DNA of 64,000 nt from Parapedobacter tibetensis (GTDB lineage Bacteria; Bacteroidota; Bacteroidia; Sphingobacteriales; Sphingobacteriaceae): assembly GCF_024704835.1 (NCBI RefSeq), contig NZ_JAMXBE010000001.1, positions 124,001 through 188,000 of the forward strand, given 5' to 3'. Within the stretch, counting starts at the first letter, position 1. Each line of letters starts with the position of its first letter. The position numbers and the translations under genes are program-made. Under the pieces are notes generated by a model, which did no database searches, was not told where the DNA came from, and was given only the letters and a program-made list of their open reading frames with translations. This document shows positions 7,930-17,479 of the stretch, piece after piece.

Positions 7930-8598
7930 ATGAAACACTACTGGTGGAAAATTTTGGGAATCCTATTGCTATTATATAGTATTATCTTGGGTTTATTGGG
8001 TCCTGTACCGGCTTTGCCCATCGTGCATGAAACCATTAGGAATACCTACTATCACGTACCCATGTGGTTTGCTATGTTTACCCTGTATTTTATTTCTGTT
8101 GTCTATAGTATCAAATACCTATCCTCAAATAATCCCCAGCATGATCTCGTGGCTGTTGAAAGTGTCAACGTCGGCATTGTTTTCTGCTTATTAGGCTTAG
8201 CAAGTGGCATGCTGTGGGCCAACTTCACTTGGGGTGATCCATGGCCCAACGATCCGAAGTTGAACGGCTCGGCAATTGCCACCTTGATGTACCTGGCATA
8301 TCTTGTGCTCCGCAATGCCTTGGAGGAGGAGCAGAAACGAGCTAGGATATCGGCGATTTATAATGTCTTTGCCTTCCCGATCATGATTGTACTCATGTAT
8401 ATCCTTCCCAAGACCACGGATTCGCTCCATCCAGGAAGTGGTGGAAATTCAGGGTTTGGCGACTTTGACCTCGACGGTTCCATGAAAGCGGTATTATACC
8501 CCGCTGCCGTGGGTTGGATACTTATCGGTACATGGCTGATGACATTGCGATTTCGCATTCGTAAATTGGAATTCCAAAACCACACTTCACCGGAATAA
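7930..8598 (+). CDS. ccmC: Heme handling protein CcmC (CcsA/CcmF family)
   Basis: Inner-membrane protein that presents heme to the chaperone CcmE in cytochrome c maturation. 222 residues with six predicted helices. The tryptophan-rich signature is visible as MLWANFTWGDPWPNDPKL (about 95-112), and conserved histidines include VHETI (about 36) and YHVPMW (about 44). A late periplasmic loop is Gly/Ser-rich (HPGSGGNSGFGDFD). It follows ccmB after a repeat-filled 174-bp spacer and precedes a ccmD-like gene by 68 bp. Confidence 0.88.
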   Translation: MKHYWWKILGILLLLYSIILGLLGPVPALPIVHETIRNTYYHVPMWFAMFTLYFISVVYSIKYLSSNNPQHDLVAVESVNVGIVFCLLGLASGMLWANFTWGDPWPNDPKLNGSAIATLMYLAYLVLRNALEEEQKRARISAIYNVFAFPIMIVLMYILPKTTDSLHPGSGGNSGFGDFDLDGSMKAVLYPAAVGWILIGTWLMTLRFRIRKLEFQNHTSPE

Positions 8599-8666
8599 AT
8601 ATTTGCATATTGGCAACTATAAAACGATTGAGCGTTGAAATTTGACAATTTTTATTGTAAAACGAT

Positions 8667-8885
8667 ATGAAAAAGATAATTCTTTCTTTGCTATTAGTTA
8701 TCAATGGGTTAATGTGTAGTTTTGCCCAATCAAACGCCGGGGTCGAGATGGCTACGGGGTTGCGCAGTTCGGGCAAGATTTATGTGGTGGTACTCGTTTT
8801 GGTCGTTCTATTTTTAGGGTTGGCCATTTATTTGTTTACCATTGACAAAAAACTGACAAGATTGGAAAAACAACAAAAAAAATAA
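8667..8885 (+). CDS. ccmD: CcmD-like small membrane protein
   Basis: 72 residues. A signal-like N-terminus (MKKIILSLLLVINGLMCSFAQ) is followed by a short polar stretch, one hydrophobic helix (IYVVVLVLVVLFLGLAIYLFTI) and a basic C-terminal tail (DKKLTRLEKQQKK). Size, topology and position straight after ccmC match the CcmD family in Bacteroidota, which stabilises the CcmC-CcmE complex. Sequence conservation in CcmD is low, so the assignment rests mainly on context. Confidence 0.7.
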   Translation: MKKIILSLLLVINGLMCSFAQSNAGVEMATGLRSSGKIYVVVLVLVVLFLGLAIYLFTIDKKLTRLEKQQKK

Positions 8886-9048
8886 AAACGCCAAAGAACC
8901 CAAGACTCCTTCCGAGCTGCTTATTGTATTAACAGGTTACCAAATATGAATGTTGGATATCATACCCAAACGTACGTCATTGCGAGGCAAACGAGTAGGT
9001 TATGTTTCCACTGGACATTTCACAAATTATCATTAATCCATTATTGTT

Positions 9049-10485
9049 ATGGCTAAGTCAATAGCAAAATCCGCAGAAGAACCCCATTTTTTTAATGACG
9101 TATCGCAGTTTTTTGACCATGCGGCACAATTCACGAAGCATCCCCAAGGCCTGCTCAACCAAATCAAAGTGTGCAACAGTGTTTATCGGTTTAGTTTCCC
9201 ATTCAGAAGGGGAGACAAGTTGGAGGTCATCAACGCTTGGCGGGTGGAGCATTCACAGCACATGTCACCAACCAAAGGGGGTATCCGCTATAGCGAATTG
9301 GTAAATGAAGATGAGGTGATGGCATTAGCCGCATTGATGACTTACAAATGTGCCATCGTGAATGTCCCATTTGGTGGCGCTAAGGGCGGAATATGCATCA
9401 ATCCCAAAAACTATGCGGTAGGTGAATTGGAAACCATAACACGTAGGTATACCGTTGAATTGATCAAAAAGAATTTCATCGGCCCGGCTATTGACGTACC
9501 GGCCCCTGATTATGGAACCGGCGAACGGGAAATGAGTTGGATCGCAGATACGTATACAACCATGAATCCCGGACAGTTGGATTCATTTGGTTGCGTGACT
9601 GGCAAACCCTTGTCACTCCATGGCATCGATGGCCGTAAGGCCGCCACTGGCCGCGGAGTAGCCATTGCCATCCGTGAATGTGTAAGTGTAGCGGAAGACA
9701 TGGAGAAAATTGGCCATACCCCGGGCATCGCAGGCAAGAAAGTAATTGTGCAGGGCCTTGGTAATGTGGGTTATAATACCGCTAAAGTATTGATGGAATT
9801 TGGGGCAACAATCGTAGGTGTATGTGAATATGATGGTGCCTTATACAATCAAGACGGCCTAGACCCAGACGCCATTCTTGAGCACCGCAAAAATACGGGT
9901 TCCATACTCGGTTTCAAACATGCAAAGAAAGAGTTTAAAAATCCGTCAACCGGATTGGAACAAGAATGTGATATCCTCGTACCGGCCGCATTGGAAAACC
10001 AAATCACTGAAGAGAATGTCGGTAGGATAAAAGCCAAAATTATCGCTGAAGGTGCAAACGGCCCTACCACACCAGGCGCTGAAGCCGCGTTTGTCAAAAA
10101 GGGCGGCATCATCATACCGGATATGTATTGCAACGCCGGGGGTGTGACTGTTTCTTACTTCGAATGGTTGAAAAACCTATCGCACGTAGCTTTTGGGCGT
10201 ATGGATAAGCGCTATGAAGAAATGGCTAACTTAAATCTCGTCAATACCGTGGAGGCGATTACTGGCGTGTCCCTTACTTTTGAGCAACGAAATACGATCG
10301 TGAAGGGAGCTACTGAGCTTGAATTGGTCAATTCGGGATTGGAAGATACCATGATCCGTGCTTACCACGAAATCAGGGAAATCAAGAATTCCAGTAAAAA
10401 AATTGATACGCTACGGACGGCGGCCTTTATCGGTTCGATTGACAAGATTGCCGTTTCGTATCAAAATTTAGGCATTTGGCCATAA
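9049..10485 (+). CDS. gdhA: Glutamate dehydrogenase (Glu/Leu/Phe/Val family)
   Basis: Interconverts glutamate and 2-oxoglutarate plus ammonia with NAD(P). 478 residues. The substrate-binding part has GGIRYSE and [19 protein letters not shown], with the catalytic lysine in GGAKGG. The dinucleotide-binding domain has [17 protein letters not shown], a standard GxGNVG Rossmann turn. The C-terminal half keeps [10 protein letters not shown] and [12 protein letters not shown]. The length is longer than the roughly 420-residue hexameric type, with extra sequence at both ends. Family members can also act on leucine or phenylalanine, but glutamate is the best guess. A terminator follows immediately. 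Confidence 0.88.
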   Translation: MAKSIAKSAEEPHFFNDVSQFFDHAAQFTKHPQGLLNQIKVCNSVYRFSFPFRRGDKLEVINAWRVEHSQHMSPTKGGIRYSELVNEDEVMALAALMTYKCAIVNVPFGGAKGGICINPKNYAVGELETITRRYTVELIKKNFIGPAIDVPAPDYGTGEREMSWIADTYTTMNPGQLDSFGCVTGKPLSLHGIDGRKAATGRGVAIAIRECVSVAEDMEKIGHTPGIAGKKVIVQGLGNVGYNTAKVLMEFGATIVGVCEYDGALYNQDGLDPDAILEHRKNTGSILGFKHAKKEFKNPSTGLEQECDILVPAALENQITEENVGRIKAKIIAEGANGPTTPGAEAAFVKKGGIIIPDMYCNAGGVTVSYFEWLKNLSHVAFGRMDKRYEEMANLNLVNTVEAITGVSLTFEQRNTIVKGATELELVNSGLEDTMIRAYHEIREIKNSSKKIDTLRTAAFIGSIDKIAVSYQNLGIWP

Positions 10486-10496
10486 CATAATTTCAA

Positions 10497-10534
10497 AACC
10501 TCATATGCTTACTTCTCAAGCCTATGAGGTTTTT
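10497..10534. terminator. Intrinsic terminator between converging genes
   Basis: Stem AACCTCATATGCT (10497-10509) with AGCCTATGAGGTT (10519-10531), one mismatch, 9-nt loop, followed by a T run on the + strand and A-rich sequence before it. It probably serves both gdhA and the opposite gene ending at 10541. Confidence 0.7.
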
Positions 10535-10540
10535 ATCCAT

Positions 10541-13486
10541 TTATTTTACTAATGCATCCCATAAAATCTCCACGGGATGATATGCCCGCCTACCCGTCCC
10601 ATCTTTGATTTGATGACGGCAGCTTGTACCCGGTGCGGCGATCAGGATTTCAGCTGGCGTATTCCTTACCGTAGGGAGCAGCACCAGCTCGCCCACCTTC
10701 ATGGATACTTCGTAGTGTTCCTTTTCATAACCAAATGAACCAGCCATGCCGCAGCAACCTGAAGGGATGGTTTCCACCTCATACCTTTGGGGGAAAGAAA
10801 GGATTTTTTCCGTAGCACCTACCAAATGAAGCGCTTTTTGATAGCAGTGTCCATGTAATTTGATGTTGCGAGCCCCATCGGTAAACATGGACACATCAAT
10901 GTTCCCTTTTTCCATTTCCTCAGCCAAAAATTCATCGATCAACAATGCGTGCTTCGCTAGTCCATAGGCCGCTGTCAGCAGTTCCTGATCCACCAAATCG
11001 GGATATTCATCCCGGAAAGTAAGTATAGCCGAAGGTTCAATGCCCAATAGCGGTGTATCCGCAGAGATGATATCTTTCAAATCACGGACATTGCGATTGG
11101 CAATGGACTTGGCCTTTCGCACCAATCCCTTGGACAGGTAGGTGCGACCGCTTTCTAGGTGTTTGGCAAGTTTGACATCATACCCCAATGCCGTAAGCAA
11201 CCGAAAAGCAGTCTGCCCAATACCCACATCATTGTAATCCGTGAATTCATCGCAAAACAGATAAACGCGTTTTTTGGGTTGAGGGGTCAATCGTTGATTG
11301 ACCTTATATTCCCGCTCCATCCACTTCCGCAACGTGATCCCCCCTACTTCTGGCAAAGAACGGCCCTTGGCAAAACCTAGTGCGCGTTTTACGATATTGC
11401 TCAATGGCCTGTTATTGATAATGGCATTGTAAATACCAGGGAAATAAGAAGCCAATCGTTGAGATTTGGTGAAATTAGCAATTACCCAAGTTCGGAAAGG
11501 AGTGCCATTGGCATCGTAGTAATGTTGCAGGAATTCCGCCTTCATATTGGCGATATCCACTCCTGAGGGACACTCCGTCTTGCAACCCTTACAGCTGAGG
11601 CAAAGGTCCATTACTTCTTTAATTTCCGCATGGTCGAAACGATTGACTTTTGTGGAATGGGTAAGGAATTGCCGCAGTATATTGGCGCGGGCGCGGGTCG
11701 TATCTTTCTCCTCCCGAGTGGCCATGTAAGACGGACACATGGTGCCACCCGAAATGTGTGAGCGGCGACAATCGCCGGAGCCCGAGCATTTTTCGGCTAA
11801 CCGTAGGATATTTTCCTGTCCGGTAAAATCGAAAACGGTTTCTATGTTGATTGCTGAAGTCTCCTTTTCATAGCGGAGGAATTTATCCATGGGTGGGGTA
11901 TCCACGATTTTATTGGCATTGAACACGCCTTTGGGATCGAAGATGTCCTTTACCTGCTTCAATAACACATACACTTGGTTGCCAAGCACCGTGCCGATGA
12001 ATTCACCACGGAGTCGCCCGTCACCATGTTCGCCACTCAGCGAGCCGTTGTATTTCTTCACCAGCGGGGCCGTCTCGGTCAATACCGAACGGAAAGCCCG
12101 TTTACCTTCGGTCGTTTTGAGGTTAATCAATGGCTCCACGTGTAGTTCACCAGCACCTGCGTGGGCGTAATAGGAAGCCTTCAGGCCGTGTCTATCCAAT
12201 AGCTGCTGCACCTCTTCGATATATGCGGGTAAATCTTTGGGTGACACCGCACAATCCTCGATGAGGTTTACAGGCTGCGTATCCCCTGGCAAATTGCGGA
12301 TGAGTCCCAGTCCCGCTTTGCGCACATCCCATACGAGGTCGGTTTGTGGACCGGTGACCAGGGGGTAGGCATAGCCGAGATTTTGCACAACCAACTCCGC
12401 CCGTAATGTTGCCGCCTTGTTTTCCACTTCCTCCAGTGTTTCGCCACGGAACTCCACCATTAGCAACGCTTCTGGATCGCCCTCGATGAAGAAGCGATTG
12501 TATTGGTAGGTAGGGTGGCCTTTGGTAAAATCCAAGATGTATTTGTCTACCAGCTCGGACGCTTCAGGATGGTGTTTCAATGCTACGATATTGGCATGCA
12601 GCGATTCGATGAGTGTGTGGCAGTGTATGCACAATAAGCCCACTTCCTTGGGGGGGAGTGGTAACAGGTTCAGCTTCGCTTCGGTGAGGATACCGAGTGT
12701 ACCTTCTGACCCAGCAAGCAGTTTACAGAAGTTGAATGGTTGTGAAGTATCACTTAATAAATCCAACGCATAGCCCGTATTTCGACGGGTAAGAGACGCT
12801 TTAGGGTATCCATTGGCCATGGCTTCCCGGTTGGCAGGATCTGATAGCAAATCATTCATCCTTCGGTAGATGTCGCCCTCCCGCCCTTTACGTTTAAGCT
12901 TATCGAAGAGCGCGGCTTCATCCAAGGTATCGAATAGCACTTCCGACCCGTCATCCAGCAACACGTTTGCCGATAGCAGGTGGCTGCGCGTATCGCCCCA
13001 TACGATGGAATGTAGACCACTGGAATTGTTGCCCACCATACCGCCCACCATTGCCCGACTGGCCGTGGAGGTTTCGGGGCCAAACATCAACCCATAGGGC
13101 TTGAGATACGCATTGAGGTCGTCACGAATAACTCCCGGTTGTACGCGCACCCAACGCTCCGCTGCGTTCACTTCCAGTATTTGGTTGAAATGCTTGGATA
13201 CATCCACCACAATGCCATGGCCAACCACCTGGCCGGCCAACGAGGTACCAGCTGTACGGGGGATAAGGGTAACACCATGGGTAGATGCAAATGCAATTAG
13301 GCTCCTTAAATCATCTCCATCCTTGGGTATGGCCACGGCCAATGGCTGTTCCTGATACACCGAGGCATCGGTGGCGTAAGCACGGAGGATGGTTTGGTGT
13401 TCTGGGCTGGTATCATGGTAAAATTGTCCTTTCAACATCCGGACCAAATCCAAGAACACGCCGTCCAAATGAGTTGCATTGTTCAT
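10541..13486 (-). CDS. Fused FAD-linked oxidase and Fe-S oxidoreductase (D-2-hydroxyacid dehydrogenase type)
   Basis: 981-residue protein joining a GlcD/DLD-type flavin domain to a GlpC/LutA-type iron-sulfur domain. The FAD part (about 20-560) has LIPRTAGTSLAGQ, GNNSSGLHSI and LLAGSEGTLGI, with SGEHGDGRLRG near its end. The Fe-S part holds two cysteine clusters, CSGSGDCRRSH...MCPSYMATRE and CLSCKGCKTECPSG, then two CCG-type motifs (GHCYQKALHL and SGCCGMAGSFG). The family oxidises D-lactate, glycolate or related 2-hydroxyacids at the membrane, passing electrons to quinone. The exact substrate is not decidable here. Confidence 0.88.
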   Translation of the reverse strand: MNNATHLDGVFLDLVRMLKGQFYHDTSPEHQTILRAYATDASVYQEQPLAVAIPKDGDDLRSLIAFASTHGVTLIPRTAGTSLAGQVVGHGIVVDVSKHFNQILEVNAAERWVRVQPGVIRDDLNAYLKPYGLMFGPETSTASRAMVGGMVGNNSSGLHSIVWGDTRSHLLSANVLLDDGSEVLFDTLDEAALFDKLKRKGREGDIYRRMNDLLSDPANREAMANGYPKASLTRRNTGYALDLLSDTSQPFNFCKLLAGSEGTLGILTEAKLNLLPLPPKEVGLLCIHCHTLIESLHANIVALKHHPEASELVDKYILDFTKGHPTYQYNRFFIEGDPEALLMVEFRGETLEEVENKAATLRAELVVQNLGYAYPLVTGPQTDLVWDVRKAGLGLIRNLPGDTQPVNLIEDCAVSPKDLPAYIEEVQQLLDRHGLKASYYAHAGAGELHVEPLINLKTTEGKRAFRSVLTETAPLVKKYNGSLSGEHGDGRLRGEFIGTVLGNQVYVLLKQVKDIFDPKGVFNANKIVDTPPMDKFLRYEKETSAINIETVFDFTGQENILRLAEKCSGSGDCRRSHISGGTMCPSYMATREEKDTTRARANILRQFLTHSTKVNRFDHAEIKEVMDLCLSCKGCKTECPSGVDIANMKAEFLQHYYDANGTPFRTWVIANFTKSQRLASYFPGIYNAIINNRPLSNIVKRALGFAKGRSLPEVGGITLRKWMEREYKVNQRLTPQPKKRVYLFCDEFTDYNDVGIGQTAFRLLTALGYDVKLAKHLESGRTYLSKGLVRKAKSIANRNVRDLKDIISADTPLLGIEPSAILTFRDEYPDLVDQELLTAAYGLAKHALLIDEFLAEEMEKGNIDVSMFTDGARNIKLHGHCYQKALHLVGATEKILSFPQRYEVETIPSGCCGMAGSFGYEKEHYEVSMKVGELVLLPTVRNTPAEILIAAPGTSCRHQIKDGTGRRAYHPVEILWDALVK

Positions 13487-13616
13487 GATTAGGCGAAGAT
13501 AGGAATATTAAGACTTTTCGCAAGTCTCTCGATAGCCATATTCGGAGACCAGTGCCACTACGACACGGATCTCCGAAGCCATTCACAACATCATCCCGAA
13601 ATATTGATGGCAAAAG

Positions 13617-14585
13617 TTACACGCTAACGAAATTCTCCATGACGTTCATGACGTCATAACCTTCCTGAGCGCTGCAAGGGTTAGGTCCGACGCCCCTGAA
13701 ATACGCGACGACGGCTGCTATCATCGGTTGTTGGACGTGGGGGAGCGGTTCAAATCGAAAATGCTGGACACCTTGCTTGTTGACCAGCTCAATCGATTGA
13801 TAGTCGAATACCGAAAAAGATAGTCGTCCTTCTGAACCGACTACCTCACACACGTCAAGTGCCTCAGCGACATTGAACGCCCAATGACCGCTGAAAAGCA
13901 CATCATTTTCAAATAATATATGTCCAGATACCGTATCCGCTGCTGTATATAAAGTTGATTGATTATGGGCAATCCCTTTACTGGACGCTATATTACTGAA
14001 GAAATGATGCATGAGGTCGAGTTGATGCGGTGCTAAATCATGGAACAAACCTCCTCCTGACTGCTTTGGATCTAACCGCCACTGCATACGCGGTGATTGC
14101 ATTTCTTCGCTAGACAGCGGCCGCTGGTAATACCTGAGGTTGGCAATCCTCGGCACACCGATATGGAAGTCAATGAGTTCCTTTACTTTTTTGAAATAGG
14201 GTTGCTCCCTGCGGTAATGCGCTACGCTGAGTTTGCCACCAGCAGTTTGCAGCGCTTGTAAGAGTTCTTCCGCTTGCAAACGATTTAGTGTCATTGGTTT
14301 TTCGAGGTATACGGGCTTTCCTGCCCGAAGGGCCGCAGCAGCATAAAACGCATGTGAATCCGGTGGTGTGGCTATATATATGGCGTTGACCTTGGGGTCG
14401 TCGATAAGTTGCTGTGCATCGGAATACCAAGTAGGTACATGGTGTCTTTCCGCATAACTTTTTGCTTTAGCCGCATCACGACGCATGACTGCCACCAAAC
14501 GCGAATGTTCAATTTTTTGAAAGGCCGGACCACTTTTTACTTCAGTTACATCGCCGGCGCCTATGATGCCCCATTTTATTTCCAT
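13617..14585 (-). CDS. Gfo/Idh/MocA-family oxidoreductase
   Basis: NAD(P)-dependent oxidoreductase of 322 residues. The Rossmann turn is WGIIGAGDVTEV at the N-terminus; YLEKPMTL carries the EKP motif of the family, and GGGLFHDLAPHQLDLM is the C-terminal substrate region with the conserved Asp and His. The start is set at 14585 because extending further upstream would run into the neighbouring regulator gene with a non-protein-like sequence (KRRWKRKACCSC). Substrates of the family are usually sugars or cyclitols. It lies 34 bp after the AraC/TPR gene in the same direction. Confidence 0.85.
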   Translation of the reverse strand: MEIKWGIIGAGDVTEVKSGPAFQKIEHSRLVAVMRRDAAKAKSYAERHHVPTWYSDAQQLIDDPKVNAIYIATPPDSHAFYAAAALRAGKPVYLEKPMTLNRLQAEELLQALQTAGGKLSVAHYRREQPYFKKVKELIDFHIGVPRIANLRYYQRPLSSEEMQSPRMQWRLDPKQSGGGLFHDLAPHQLDLMHHFFSNIASSKGIAHNQSTLYTAADTVSGHILFENDVLFSGHWAFNVAEALDVCEVVGSEGRLSFSVFDYQSIELVNKQGVQHFRFEPLPHVQQPMIAAVVAYFRGVGPNPCSAQEGYDVMNVMENFVSV

Positions 14586-14619
14586 AGCTTCTTTGTATTT
14601 GATTATTTGCCGATTGCAA

Positions 14620-16680
14620 CTACAACAAGCCTTTCTCTTCCAGCGTCTCTTTGAGCTGTTTGTTTTTGTCCCAAAATTTGGTTTCGATGATATCGAATAC
14701 CGCTTTGAAAGCGGGGTTATCCTTGAAACGGGCCACCATGATATCATCTTTGAACAACAGAATCCAATATTGGTAATTGTCTTCTTTTGAAAATAAGCGA
14801 AGGTGATCGATCATGTCGGAAGCGTTACCCCGGTATGCAGCATACAACGCCAAATGCATATGCCTATAGATGGATTGATCATTATCCGCAAACGTCTTGA
14901 AATGTGAAAAATGGCGTTCGGATTTCTCTCGATTACCTCGCTTGGACCAAAGTATCGCCATGTCCAAGTCGACCGTATGGAAAAAATCCAACTGCTGTTC
15001 TTCGCGCAATTGGAGAAACCGCTCATAATAACGGAAGGCGGCCTGGTCATCCCCCGTATGGAAATACAGTTTTCCCAGCTCCTGCAGGATATGCATCTGG
15101 TTTGAATCCTTGGCCAGTTGGGACAGCAGCAGCTTTTCTGCCTTGGCGGAATCCCGGTATTTGGCGTAAACCACGACAGCATTCAACCATTGGGCAAAAG
15201 AGTTGTCCGGATTGTATGCCAGCGATTGCTCGATGTACCGCAGTGACTCGTCGATGAAACCAGTCTGGACCAATGCATTACTCAAGTGCAGGTAGTTAAA
15301 ACTGGCCGTGGCGCTATCATGCGCCGCAGGGTCTAACCGTATGCCCTGAAGTGCGTATTCGAGGTATTTGGCCGTATTGGGGACATACCAGTTGTAGAAA
15401 TCCGAGAGGAAATGAATCACCAGCGTCGAGTTCGGATTGTATTCCAGTGCCTTCTCCAAATACGGAATCGCCAACACATAGGACTTTTGATTAACATAGT
15501 GCAGTCCCTTGGCAAACAAACTCTCGGCCAATGCAGGGTCGTAAAGTAATGCTTTATCGGCATAGGAGCCGATGGTATCGACATACTGCGGTTGTTGCTG
15601 AAATACGTCAAGATAATGATACGCGATTGCCGTCACCGCGTAGGCCAACGCAAATTCGCGGTCGCGTTCAATCGCCTTTTCAAGGAGGGCAATGGCGGCT
15701 TCCAGGTTCGCCCCTCCCCCCTGCCGCATCAGTTCCGTCGCCTTCAAAAACAAGTCGTAGGCTACCAAATCGGTTGTCGGTGTTCGCTCTATTCGCTTTC
15801 GCTCTTCCCACGTTACGATAGCACGAACCTCCTTGGCGATGTCCTTCGCAATCTCCTGTTGCAACTGGAAGATGTCTGTTACTTCCCGCTCATACCGTCG
15901 CGCCCAAAGGTGGTTGTCGTGCCGCGCATCTATCAATTGGATATTGAGCAGTATACGGTTGCCGATCTTCTGGCCACTCCCCTCCACGACATAGCTGACC
16001 TGGAGCTCATGGGCTAACTCGGGGATGGACTTAGCGGTGTGCCGGTATTTCTCGGCAGAGGTGCGGCTGACAACCCGGAGATCATTGATTTTTTGCAAGT
16101 TATTCAACGTCGACTCCATTAACCCATTGATCAGGTACACGTTGGTCGAGTCATCGCTATCATTTTTGAAGGGCAGTACAGCAATGGATTTATCGAGGGT
16201 AGATGCCAGCGAAGCCGGACGCCTAGCAAGATAAATGAATAGGCCAAGTGCTATGACCGCTCCTAGCGAGATGGCCACCAATACCCAAGGTTTGATTTTC
16301 TTGCGCGATTGTGCAATGACTTCCGATGGTTCCGCTTCCATTTTCCTTTTGCTCGCCTCCCCCGGTGGGTAGCCATAGTATTCGCGAAAACATTTGATGA
16401 AATACGACGTGCCGCTGAATCCCACTTGGTGGGATACTTCCGAGACAGATAATGAGGTCGTACCCAATAATTCCATGCCTTGCTTCAGGCGGATTTCCCG
16501 GATGAGCCGGCTGACGGACGAATTGGTCGAATGCTTGATTCGGCGAAGCAGGTTTGACCGGCTCATGTGCATCTTCTCAGCCAATTCGGACACGCCGAAC
16601 CTTTCATTGGACAGGTTTTCCATGACCACAACGGTGACCTTCGCAAGGAAATCTGTATCGATGGAATGGGATTCGGACAT
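14620..16680 (-). CDS. Membrane-anchored AraC-type regulator with TolB-like and TPR domains
   Basis: 686 residues in an unusual order. An AraC-type DNA-binding domain is N-terminal (about 10-105; helices around SRSNLLRRIKH and HQVGFSGTSYFIKCFREYYG). One membrane helix follows (about 125-147, VLVAISLGAVIALGLFIYL). Then comes a TolB-N/FlgO-like module (SIAVLPFKNDSDD, VEGSGQKIGNRILLNIQLID) and a long TPR region (about 330-600). DNA binding would be in the cytoplasm and the sensor part in the periplasm. The start at 16680 fits a TATATTTG element at 16714-16707; an in-frame ATG at 16728 lies upstream of it. It is divergent from an ankyrin lipoprotein gene. Confidence 0.85.
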   Translation of the reverse strand: MSESHSIDTDFLAKVTVVVMENLSNERFGVSELAEKMHMSRSNLLRRIKHSTNSSVSRLIREIRLKQGMELLGTTSLSVSEVSHQVGFSGTSYFIKCFREYYGYPPGEASKRKMEAEPSEVIAQSRKKIKPWVLVAISLGAVIALGLFIYLARRPASLASTLDKSIAVLPFKNDSDDSTNVYLINGLMESTLNNLQKINDLRVVSRTSAEKYRHTAKSIPELAHELQVSYVVEGSGQKIGNRILLNIQLIDARHDNHLWARRYEREVTDIFQLQQEIAKDIAKEVRAIVTWEERKRIERTPTTDLVAYDLFLKATELMRQGGGANLEAAIALLEKAIERDREFALAYAVTAIAYHYLDVFQQQPQYVDTIGSYADKALLYDPALAESLFAKGLHYVNQKSYVLAIPYLEKALEYNPNSTLVIHFLSDFYNWYVPNTAKYLEYALQGIRLDPAAHDSATASFNYLHLSNALVQTGFIDESLRYIEQSLAYNPDNSFAQWLNAVVVYAKYRDSAKAEKLLLSQLAKDSNQMHILQELGKLYFHTGDDQAAFRYYERFLQLREEQQLDFFHTVDLDMAILWSKRGNREKSERHFSHFKTFADNDQSIYRHMHLALYAAYRGNASDMIDHLRLFSKEDNYQYWILLFKDDIMVARFKDNPAFKAVFDIIETKFWDKNKQLKETLEEKGLL

Positions 16681-16706
16681 GGCGATTTGGCGCTTTATTC
16701 TACAAA

Positions 16707-16714
16707 CAAATATA
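16707..16714 (-). promoter_or_regulatory. Promoter of AraC/TPR gene, -7 element TATATTTG
   Basis: TAnnTTTG match read leftwards, 26 bp before the chosen ATG (16680). No clear -33 partner. Confidence 0.45.
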
Positions 16715-16732
16715 CCAGTTGTGGGCATATTT

Positions 16733-16764
16733 GCATCATAATTTATATCGATGCATCATAATTT
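16733..16764. promoter_or_regulatory. Direct-repeat operator candidate, GCATCATAATTT x2
   Basis: Two identical 12-bp words at 16733-16744 and 16753-16764, 20 bp apart start to start (about two helical turns), in the divergent spacer between the AraC-type regulator and the ankyrin lipoprotein gene. AraC-family proteins commonly bind direct half-sites with this spacing. Confidence 0.55.
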
Positions 16765-16885
16765 TTATTAACATCATCAAACTTAACGAACTTATCCGCA
16801 TAACTCTTTTGCCGATTTCGCGAATCGATTGACCTTTGCTACATCCAACGATTGAACAGTTGGTATAACTTAATAGCAGCAAATC

Positions 16886-17479
16886 ATGAAATCACAACAC
16901 ATTATTTCATTCAAAGAAATCATCAAGTTTACGCTCATCATGGCCGTTGCGCTGGTAACAGCCTGCGCGGGCAATGGAAACTCGTCACAGACGAACGATA
17001 CAGCAAGCACCTCCGCCATAAAAGCCCCACAGGTGGATATCCACACTGCAGTTGCTACAGGCGACGAAGAAGCATTAAGGCAACATATTGCCGCTAAATC
17101 GGACATCAACGCAAAAGATCCGTTTGGCGGGTCGAGCCCGTTGATTACCGCAGCCGTATTTGGTAAGACGGACATGGCCAAGATACTTATCGACGCAGGC
17201 GCCGACCTCAACTTTCGGAATAATGATGGTTCGACCGCGCTTATCAGCGCAGCTTTCTTTGGCCGACCCGAAATCGTTCAACTGCTGCTTGATGCAGGAG
17301 CAGACAAGACCATTAAAAACAACTACGGTGCGACGGCTTACGAATCTGTAGCAGCGCCTTTCAGCGAGGTAAAAAACACGTATGACATGATGGGCAAGAT
17401 GTTGGAGCCAATGGGACTGAAACTTGATTACGCGCACCTTGAGAAAACCCGCCCCGAAATCGCCAAGATGTTGAAATAA
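16886..17479 (+). CDS. Ankyrin-repeat lipoprotein
   Basis: 197 residues. The N-terminus holds a hydrophobic signal (IIKFTLIMAVALVTAC) with a lipobox-like VTAC, so the mature protein should be lipid-anchored at Cys 28. A polar Ser/Thr/Asn linker leads to about three ankyrin repeats (TAVATGDEEALRQHIAAK, SPLITAAVFGKTDMAKILID, TALISAAFFGRPEIVQLLLD, each followed by a DAGAD-type turn). Ankyrin repeats bind other proteins, so this may be a periplasmic partner or sensor. Its TAA overlaps the ATG of the acyltransferase gene (TAATG), pointing to coupled translation. Confidence 0.82.
   Translation: MKSQHIISFKEIIKFTLIMAVALVTACAGNGNSSQTNDTASTSAIKAPQVDIHTAVATGDEEALRQHIAAKSDINAKDPFGGSSPLITAAVFGKTDMAKILIDAGADLNFRNNDGSTALISAAFFGRPEIVQLLLDAGADKTIKNNYGATAYESVAAPFSEVKNTYDMMGKMLEPMGLKLDYAHLEKTRPEIAKMLK

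Noticed and set aside
13617-14747. Longer N-terminus for the Gfo/Idh oxidoreductase (start at 14747)
   Set aside because: The extra 54 residues overlap the regulator gene and are Cys/Arg-rich without homology; the Rossmann motif begins right after the ATG at 14585.
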